Origin: Heracleum sosnowskyi
Lineage: Eukaryota > Streptophyta > Magnoliopsida > Apiales > Apiaceae
DNA: 64,000 nucleotides
Direction: 5' to 3'
NCBI GenBank assembly: GCA_030848705.1
Contig: CM061236.1
Span: forward strand, 57,927,481-57,991,480
Shown here: one piece after another, positions 53,241 through 61,025 of the stretch
Layout: every line of letters starts with the position of its first letter
How positions within the stretch are numbered: the stretch's first letter is position 1
Translations under genes and position numbers: made by a program
Notes under the pieces: model-generated
The model's database searches: none
The model's input: only the letters and a program-made list of their open reading frames with translations
What the model was told of the DNA's origin: nothing

Positions 53241-54559
53241 CTAGTCAGAACCAGAGATCATTCCAAGTTCATTTACCAATCTTGTAAAAGTAGCTTCACT
53301 CAAAGGTTTGGTGAAGATATCTGCAAGTTGTTGGTCTGTAGACACAAAATGAAGCCTAATGTTTCCTTCTTCCACATGTTCTCTGATAAAATGATACCTT
53401 ATGCTGATGTGCTTGGTCATGGAATGCTGTACTGGATTACCTGTCATAGCAATAGCACTTTGGTTATCACAGAAAATAGGTATTCTAGAGTACCTTAACC
53501 CATAATCCAGCAATTGATTCTTCATCCATAAAATCTGTGCACAACAGCTACCAGCTGCTATATACTCTGCTTCTGCAGTGGATGTAGAAATTGATTTCTG
53601 TTTCTTACTGTACCAAGAAACCAATCTGTCACCTAAAAATTGACAGCTTCCACTTGTACTTTTTCTGTCTATTTTACAGCCTGCAAAATCTGCATCAGAG
53701 TAACCAATTAACTTAAACTCTGATTCCCTAGGATACCACAAACCCAAGGTTATGGTTCCTTTAAGATATTTGAAGATCCTTTTTACAGCTGTTAGATGAG
53801 GCTCTCTGGGATCTGCTTGAAATCTTGCACAAAGACATGTTGCATACATGATATCAGGTCTACTTGCAGTAAGATACAGTAGAGACCCTATCATTCCTCT
53901 GTAGTTAGTCATATCTACTGAGGCTCCTGTGTCTTTGTCAAGCTTCGTTGCTGTAGCCATGGGAGTTGTAGCAGATGAACTATCAAGCATACCAAATTTC
54001 TTTAGAAGATTTCTGGTATATTTTGCTTGATTGATAAAAATCCCATCATCTGTTTGCTTGACCTGTAAGCCTAGAAAATAACTAAGCTCTCCCATCATGC
54101 TCATTTGGTACCTGGATTGCATAAGCTTTGCAAACTTCTTACAGAGTTTGTCATTAGTAGATCCAAAAATAATATCATCTACATAAATTTGAACTAAAAG
54201 CAAATCATCACCAGAATTGAAATAAAACAAGGTTTTATCAATTGTACCTCTTGTGAATCCACTTTCTAAAAGAAATTGAGCGAGAGTTTCATACCATGCT
54301 CTTGGTGCTTGCTTTAGTCCATATAATGCCTTGTCAAGCCTGTAGACATAATCTGGATGCATGGAATCTACAAATCCTGGTGGTTGTTCAACAAACACTT
54401 CTTCTTCAAGCTTCCCATTGAGAAAAGCACTCTTTACATCCATCTGAAAGACTTTAAACTTCTTGTGTGTAGCATAGGCCAGAAAAATTCTTATGGCCTC
54501 CAATCTTGCAACTGGAGCAAAGGTTTCATCAAAGTCAATTCCTTCCTGTTGTGAATAAC
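53241..54559 (-). CDS. pol: Element E1 pol, RT and RNase H part, cut by E2
   Basis: The frame is intact from YSQQEGIDFDETFAPVARLE to the stop at 53241. RT shows FQMDVKSAFLNGK, QPPGFVD, RGTIDKTLF and YVDDIIFGS. RNase H shows SDADFAGCKIDRKSTSGSC, STAEAEYIAA, CDNQSAIAM and ADIFTKPLSEATF. It differs from E2 by only about four residues in 430 (for example IRLHF for IELHF). The upstream half of pol was separated by the insertion of E2; the codons at 54560-54587 belong to the E2 LTR. Confidence 0.92.
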
Positions 54560-55108
54560 TGTTAGGCCGAATACACAATATAATCAAGTATGTATGAGAA
54601 TAACAATAATTAAAAACACTGTTTATGAATCAATAAAACTGTAATCGTATTAACAGCTTCTCTCTTTATGATGTTAATGAATCACAAAGAGCTTCTAGGT
54701 TACAAGAATAATATATCAATATTCACGCATCCCTTCTAGGGATAACCTATCTGTGTTTATATAGTACACAGCTACATACAATCCATCTCTAATTGATATT
54801 CCTATAAGTTAGCTATACAATTCATATCAATTAAGGATTGCTTCAGTCTTCTATTCCAATCTCCTTAGCTGTATCAATATATTCTGCTTCTTTCCATCTT
54901 CAGAATATATTGCTTCTAGAATCTTCAATTCTGCACCGACAGCTAATTCAACTTTCACCTTGTCAGACTTTAAATAAACTCTGACCGGCTTCAATTAAAC
55001 TCTTTACCCTGTCAGAGTTTAACTAAACTCTGACTGGCTTCTGATAAACTCTTGTCAGTACCTGTTGCTTAAACACTGATAAACAAACATTAGCAATTAT
55101 ATCTAACA
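54560..55108 (-). repeat. Element E2 3' LTR
   Basis: 549 bp; TGTTAGGCCG to ATATCTAACA on the plus strand. A minus-strand TATA box lies near 54762. AAACTCTG words occur at 54976, 55013 (opposite orientation) and 55025. Confidence 0.93.
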
Positions 55109-55120
55109 ATCTCCCCCAAC
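55109..55120 (-). promoter_or_regulatory. Element E2 polypurine tract
   Basis: The minus strand reads AAGTTGGGGGAGAT up to the LTR edge. Confidence 0.9.
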
Positions 55121-55272
55121 TTGTTCATAATAAAATGTACAAGTTAAAACATATAATTGATGATGTCAAAACCTTTTAACAAATGCAGTGTTTAACATAT
55201 AACAGAGTTTAATTTAAAACAGAGTTTAAATTTGACTTAGAATAGAAAATATTAAAAACTTACAGTCAGACT

Positions 55273-58200
55273 TTACTTGACTTCTTCAATATCAGGCACA
55301 GTCCTGAGATAATCAATCAGCAGTCTTCTCTCAGCATTCTCAAGTTCAGTTATCATAATCTCTTTCAGCTCCTTATACTCTGGATCTCCTTCACCAGTTT
55401 GATATATGGCAGCCCTCAGAGAATAGATACTGTTCTTCTTCATATCATTCCCTAGCCGAATGTACTGAGCTTTATCTGACTCTAAGTTGAATTCTAAGAC
55501 TTTTAATCCCAGTGCAGTTTTAAATCTAGCACTGTTTCTCTTCATCTCCACCAATTTTCCAGTATGATCTCTATACTTTGGAATATAAGCATTTGAGACT
55601 TCTCCTCCTCCAAGCATCACTTTTGATCTCAGCATCTTTTCTCTTAAGATTTGAGCAACATTATGGGTATGTCTGTTCTTAACTTTTAACAGATAAAGTA
55701 CATATTCAAGTTCTTCCCATGATTTGAGATTTACATCAGATTCTCCAATTCTATAAACTCTTCCATCACTCATGAAATATAACAGAAACTGCTTCTTCAA
55801 GATCTTGTGAAAAATCAACTGAACAGATTCTAACTTATCAAGATTTTCTTGTGTATTCCCAATACCAGATCCTGTCAGTGAAATATTGTCTTGAGATCTG
55901 TTATTTATTCTCTTCTCCCTATGTGAACCTAAACCAGACTTATCATAAGATTCTTTTCCAAGTACAGTCCTGGTTTGAGAAAAATCCACAGGTTGAAGTG
56001 TCAGAGTTTCAGAGAGTACAGGTCTTAAGAAACCTTTGAGTTGAGGAGCTAGCTGAGTTTGCACAACTTGAGCCTTGTCAGAGGCTGGCTTAACTTCAAT
56101 AGTATCATCAACTTTAGCAGCGTCAGAGGTTGATTTTGGTAATCTTGTTTCAACTTGAGCAATGTCAGAGGTTGAATAAATCTTCTTAGGTAACTGTTCT
56201 TCTTCTACCAGTTTACCTTTTCCTTTGTCAGCATTATTAATCACAGGCCTCCTTGAGTACTGTAAACTCTGATCAGAGTTTACATTCTCTTTGATAACAA
56301 TTCCTTTTTCTTTCTTTCTAGGAGCCTTGATTTCCTTCTTTTTGTAGATTCCAGCTTCAACATTCTTCTTGTGTTCCTCAGCAAGCATTTGCTCTTCAGC
56401 TTGGATATCTTCAATTGTAATACCTTTTCCATGTTCTGCCATAAACATCTTAGCAGCAATTTCCTCATCAGTAGATGGCTTATCAGAGATTATCAAACTT
56501 TTATATCTTGAACCACTGGCAGAGTTTACATGTCCCTTTCCAGAGTTTGATCTTTTATCAGAGTTTGATCTTCTTGAAAGTAATCTTCTATCATCATTTG
56601 ATCTTAAGCGCTTTCCATCTCCTCCCTTGTTTCCACCATCATTACCATCATCCCTCCGTCTCAGAGTTTGAGTGTCTTTGCATTTGTCACTTGGTACACT
56701 CTCCCCCTTTTTGACATCATCAGAAAGTAGTACTGATGTCAACAATTCAAGCGCAGTAGAAATAGAAGTCAGTTGAGCAGACATAGCATTCTGGTTGTCC
56801 TCAACTGTCCCAAGCCTCTTCTTGATTTCTTCAGAATCCCTGGCTTGCTGCTTGAACATGGTATAATAATAAGTTCTGTCAGCCTTTAAAGTAAGATCCC
56901 TCAAGCTTACTTCATTCCTCAGACTTGTAAGCATTTGTTGATTCTCATCAAATCTATTATTGAGAGATTTGACTTGAATAACAGTTGCCTGTAAGCTCGT
57001 AAGGACATCAGGATTTGTAATCTTCTTGACAGAATCAGATAAAAATTCTGCAGCCCTTTGCGCTGGAAAGATACAATCTGCATTAGCCCATGCATTGTAG
57101 TACATATTCTGAAAATGCTCAGAAGCAGCCCTTTGAACTTCCCTTTCTTCAGTAGAATTTGCTTGAATATCAGAAATTTCCACATGAATATCAGAGTTTG
57201 AATGAACAGGACTAGCTTCAGCATTGTCATCCTCTCTGTGAATATCTTCAAGCACATTTTCAGCAGTGATTTCATCAATTAACTGTGCAGTCGCATCAGG
57301 TACTTGATCTGCTACAGTTTGAGGAACATCAGAGTTTGCTGGAGCAGTAACCTCTGCTTCTCTTTGAACAATCTCAACAACTGATTGTTGCAAAGTTTCA
57401 AGAATGATAATATCCTCATGATCATTATCTGTTGCATCAGCATGTACAGCAACAGCTTCTGGAACTGGATCAACTCTAATCTGATCTACTTCATCACCGT
57501 TCTCAAAATCAATAGAAATGATTTCTGTGTGAGAAGCAATAGGTTCTACTAACTCAGTAGATGCTTGATCAGCTTCCGGTATAGTATCTTCATGATCCAC
57601 AATCCTGCTGTCAGAGTATGCAGCAGCTTCCTCAACTACATCATCAGTTTTTGATGTAGGAGCTTCTGTGTCCTCGGGTTCTTTATCCAAATTGGCAATA
57701 ATATCACCAAAAAGTTGATTAGCAACTAATCTTCTCTTTCTCTGATGAAGATTTTCTTCATCAGCTTCAGTTTCTGAGTCTGCACTAGAAGCAGCAGCAA
57801 CAGACTTTGCCCTGTGGGCTCGCCTTTTCGTCATTCTTTTTCTCTGAGGCACAGCATCAACATTTGATACCTCAGCTTCAACAGACTTAACTGCTCGAAC
57901 TTTAGATCTCTTTGACCTCTGTGGTTGAGATACAGAAGGTCCAGCTTCAGCAGTTGAGACACGGTGTTGTTGTGAGTTGTCAAGAAATTGTTGCACAGAT
58001 GCAGGTAACATTAAAGGACCAACTTCTCCTTTCTTGTTGTCCTTGTTGATAAGGTCAGAGAATATACGTTTGTGTAATTTAAATGAAAGTATAACATCAT
58101 CCTCTACAATCTCAACATTTGGACAGCAATGATTGAATATCAATTGACAAAACCTAGAGAAGTAAACAACATTTCTATTCTCTAGCATTTTCTCACCAAT

Positions 58201-58770
58201 ATTAGTTAAAACTAATCTAGCAACATCAAATTGACTGCCATAGAGAAGAGAATACCCGATCTGTAGACTATCCGTGGGAATCGCATCCCAATTAGTGCAC
58301 TTCTTTCCAAAAGCCCGAGTAATGCAATCGAAAAAGAAGCTCCACTCCTTGCGCAAAAATGGCCTTTTGAGTTGACCTATCTTTGACAAAGATCCAGAGT
58401 AGCCGATTTCTCTCATCATCCTAACCAACTCAGAATCACCAACAGATATCGTGAAAGCATTAAAATCTTCAAGACCCAAAGCATCACGAACAGTAGTAGG
58501 AGTAACAATAAATTGATCTTCTTGAAACTCAAAAATGATAGATGGAGATCCAGACTCTCCTCCATTATCATAAGTACCTGTCTGCCAAAAAGTTCGAATT
58601 TGAGTCGCAGACAGCTTCGATGGTGCGGTGAGAGCAGTACCAATATCAGAGTTTGACAAAAAACTCTGAATCAAATGAAACGCCTCCGGTGCGTTCTCAT
58701 TTGCTACAGGAGCTGAGTAGTTATTTGGGACAAATTCTAATTCAGATGCAATAAACGCTGTAGTTGCCAT
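55273..58770 (-). CDS. Element E2 env-like ORF (1165 aa, intact)
   Basis: A large extra protein lies between pol and the 3' LTR, where SIRE-type elements carry an env-like gene. Residues about 1-270 form a globular domain (FVPNNY, SPSIIFEF, KEWSFFFDCITRAFG, NWDAIPTDSLQIGYSLLY, FSRFCQLIFNHCCP). About 285-360 is strongly basic with NLS-like runs (RSKRSK, KRMTKRRAHRAK, HQRKRR). An acidic disordered region follows to about 550, a coiled-coil region at about 560-700 (SLNNRFDENQQML...), a basic disordered region with TSD-x-AQ/KV repeats, and a conserved C-terminal domain at about 985-1165. I see no signal peptide, membrane helix or furin-like site, so nuclear or nucleic-acid binding looks more likely than an envelope. 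The pol stop is 2.25 kb upstream, so it is not made by simple readthrough. Confidence 0.88.
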   Translation of the reverse strand: MATTAFIASELEFVPNNYSAPVANENAPEAFHLIQSFLSNSDIGTALTAPSKLSATQIRTFWQTGTYDNGGESGSPSIIFEFQEDQFIVTPTTVRDALGLEDFNAFTISVGDSELVRMMREIGYSGSLSKIGQLKRPFLRKEWSFFFDCITRAFGKKCTNWDAIPTDSLQIGYSLLYGSQFDVARLVLTNIGEKMLENRNVVYFSRFCQLIFNHCCPNVEIVEDDVILSFKLHKRIFSDLINKDNKKGEVGPLMLPASVQQFLDNSQQHRVSTAEAGPSVSQPQRSKRSKVRAVKSVEAEVSNVDAVPQRKRMTKRRAHRAKSVAAASSADSETEADEENLHQRKRRLVANQLFGDIIANLDKEPEDTEAPTSKTDDVVEEAAAYSDSRIVDHEDTIPEADQASTELVEPIASHTEIISIDFENGDEVDQIRVDPVPEAVAVHADATDNDHEDIIILETLQQSVVEIVQREAEVTAPANSDVPQTVADQVPDATAQLIDEITAENVLEDIHREDDNAEASPVHSNSDIHVEISDIQANSTEEREVQRAASEHFQNMYYNAWANADCIFPAQRAAEFLSDSVKKITNPDVLTSLQATVIQVKSLNNRFDENQQMLTSLRNEVSLRDLTLKADRTYYYTMFKQQARDSEEIKKRLGTVEDNQNAMSAQLTSISTALELLTSVLLSDDVKKGESVPSDKCKDTQTLRRRDDGNDGGNKGGDGKRLRSNDDRRLLSRRSNSDKRSNSGKGHVNSASGSRYKSLIISDKPSTDEEIAAKMFMAEHGKGITIEDIQAEEQMLAEEHKKNVEAGIYKKKEIKAPRKKEKGIVIKENVNSDQSLQYSRRPVINNADKGKGKLVEEEQLPKKIYSTSDIAQVETRLPKSTSDAAKVDDTIEVKPASDKAQVVQTQLAPQLKGFLRPVLSETLTLQPVDFSQTRTVLGKESYDKSGLGSHREKRINNRSQDNISLTGSGIGNTQENLDKLESVQLIFHKILKKQFLLYFMSDGRVYRIGESDVNLKSWEELEYVLYLLKVKNRHTHNVAQILREKMLRSKVMLGGGEVSNAYIPKYRDHTGKLVEMKRNSARFKTALGLKVLEFNLESDKAQYIRLGNDMKKNSIYSLRAAIYQTGEGDPEYKELKEIMITELENAERRLLIDYLRTVPDIEEVK

Positions 58771-59254
58771 TAGTAAGATTTGAAAACAAGAAATACTGGG
58801 CTCAGAAAGTGTTTGAGTGTTTGTGTGTGAGTAAAATGTTATGAAAAGATGAAATGCGTAAAAGATTGAATCGTGTGTATGTAGTGTATTAAATAATAAC
58901 TGTTAAGATTAGAAGTATGTTAGTGGGACAGATGTCAGACGTAAATACGCTGACAGCTGTATCTAACAACTTCCAATACACACGTGCAAACGTGGAGACA
59001 CCTGTCATCACATATAACACTCAAAATATTCGCTTAAAAGAAAAAAAATCAATAATAATAAAATTATCAATTTCAATAATAAAGTACAAAGGAACTCAAC
59101 AGTCAGAATAATAATGACTGTCTCGAAACTCCGCACCTTAGTATCCCAAGCGCTTCGATTCTAGAAAAAAAACCTTTCAGTTACCCTGTTGAATGCTTTA
59201 AAAACCGAAGCATGTTATCAACAGGCTTCATACCTTAAAATTACCATACACCAA
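58771..59254. promoter_or_regulatory. Element E2 divergent spacer, likely two-way promoter
   Basis: 484 bp lie between two divergent ATGs. On the plus strand tttaaaaa at 59197-59204 matches the position of E1's tataaaa. The conserved block at 58924-58985 includes gctgacagctgta and acaacttccaataca, followed by cacgtgcaaacgtgg. Promoter function is inferred. Confidence 0.5.
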
Positions 59255-59653
59255 ATGGCAGGAACCTTTGAGTTCATGGATGTCGAATCATTCGTGAACA
59301 TGAACTGGCCTCAACAAGCAAACTACATCATCGATGAGTTTCTTGTTCTTTCTTTTCTGAATGATGAAGGTCTTATAGCAGATGATGAAATAGCAGAAGG
59401 ACCAATCTCTAATCCTTATGTGCACATCATCCGTCCCGGTCCATATGATGTGCCCATCCTGGCAGACGATGATACTATGGAGATTTGTATGATGCTCTTC
59501 CAGCAGAGCTTCCTGATGGGTACTGAGGAGACAATCTTCTTGGAATCCTGCAAGCTGCAAGGCAGAAAGCGAATCCAGGAAGATGATGATGATGATGATG
59601 ATTCATCTTCAGGATGTTGTCAAGCAATCCCAGATGGTATAATGATTAGATGA
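59255..59653 (+). CDS. Element E2 antisense ORF, acidic 132-aa protein of unknown function
   Basis: I chose the ATG at 59255 (MAGTFEFMDVESFVNMNWPQ) because E1 starts at the same codon; the upstream in-frame ATG at 59189 overlaps the TATA-like site. The middle (LSFLNDEGLIADDEIAEGPI, then the SNPYVHIIRPGPYDVPILAD stretch) is identical in protein to E1. The tail has a longer Asp run (seven) and SSSGCC. The ends are the most variable. Function unknown; it is located opposite to and upstream of the env-like ORF. Confidence 0.78.
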   Translation: MAGTFEFMDVESFVNMNWPQQANYIIDEFLVLSFLNDEGLIADDEIAEGPISNPYVHIIRPGPYDVPILADDDTMEICMMLFQQSFLMGTEETIFLESCKLQGRKRIQEDDDDDDDSSSGCCQAIPDGIMIR

Positions 59654-61025
59654 ACAACTGGGTAGCTCTCATCAGAAGTAGTAGAGCACAATAACTTCTG
59701 GCTCTAGCTCTTCTGCTTCAGATGTAGCATTCAAGTACTTGTCCTGGTTAAATAGATCTTCTCTTTTGTAACCATAGTGATTAGTATGTACCAGAAAGAT
59801 TAGCTTAACATGAGTATGAAATTGTCTGAATGTAAATTTGAATCAATTAATGAAAAATTTGTTTCTTTACATTTCAGTATTATCAATATTGCATAGTAAT
59901 TGGAAAAAAAAACTTTAACCAATTAACTAACATACTCAGCAGCAATACAAATCACAAACAGGACTTAATAAACATACTCTTTCTGTTCTCCGTCCAATCA
60001 TACTTTTTCCGAAAAACAAATGGCTAATCTCAAAATTATTAACTGTCTGAAACAAAGAAGTTATTTTAACCATTAGAGATTAAAACAAAGTAACCTCGGC
60101 GTATTTCACACAATACATCAGTGTTTACCATTTGTCCTTCTTTGTCAATAAACTCTTTTCTCAATCTGTTCAGTTGTGAAAAATGTGTGTGTAGTAGCAG
60201 AGTTTACCGAAATCAGTATTTAGATCATCTCAAAGTGCATAAAATCCACAAACTAAAGTAGTAAAAACTGGTTGCCTAAACTCTCATGTATAACATAGAC
60301 ACTGATTTTTCTATCTAAACTCTGTATTACTGATATCCTTTCATTTGGATATGTCTTTTATTTTTCACCCCCTTTTTTTATTAATTTTTTTTTTTTTTTT
60401 TTTTTTAATTTATTTTTCCAGTAATCAGTGGTTGGCACTAGTCACCAAAAATCAAAGATTTTAGCCCTTATTTCATACAATAAGTTCCTGGATCTTCCTA
60501 GGCACAACATGATCTCAAAGGAATTTGTGCTCTGTTTGGCATCTTTTGATTTGAGGGTGAATTATTTGCAATGAATAATCAGAGTTTAGACTTTTCATCA
60601 GTGATTATAGTTAACTTATGAGAGAAAATGCAAACAGCTAATACAGACTCAGTGTATAGGATCAATAAACTAAGAGATGCTATAAATATAGAGACAGTAT
60701 CATGCTGTGTTAGCTTACTGCACATATTTGAGATCAGAATCTATCAACTCTTAAGGATTCACAATTACTTACTGAGAATTATGTTCCATACAAATTTCTT
60801 CATTGGTCAATATGTTTCAGACAAAATTACAATCAGAGTATAGCATTTAAATTGTAATTACCAGAGTATGACCAACAGAGTTTAACATCAGAGTTTCCGT
60901 TCAGAGTATGACTGACACTTCACAGAGTTTATCATCAGAGTTTAACATGCTGATTCACATAACAGTTAACACATGTAAGAAATCATGAATCAACAAAACA
61001 AAAAAAATGAGTCTAACCCGTATCT
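59654..61025 (-). other. Element E2 noncoding region between antisense ORF and pol
   Basis: No supported gene. A poly-T run is at about 60388-60405 where E1 has a TA repeat. Copies of CAGAGTTT are at 60198, 60580, 60876, 60889, 60923 and 60936. The sequence is close to 52007-53240. Confidence 0.8.

Larger units (their letters stand above)
46641..54559 (-). mobile_element. Element E1: SIRE-like copia element with divergent env-like/antisense gene pair
   Basis: The minus-strand 3' LTR at the left, purine tract, env-like ORF, divergent spacer, antisense ORF, UTR and RT/RNase H are present up to the insertion of E2 at 54560. The rest lies beyond E2 off the window. It is inserted in F's gag; gatct before the LTR is the likely target duplication. 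Confidence 0.92.
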
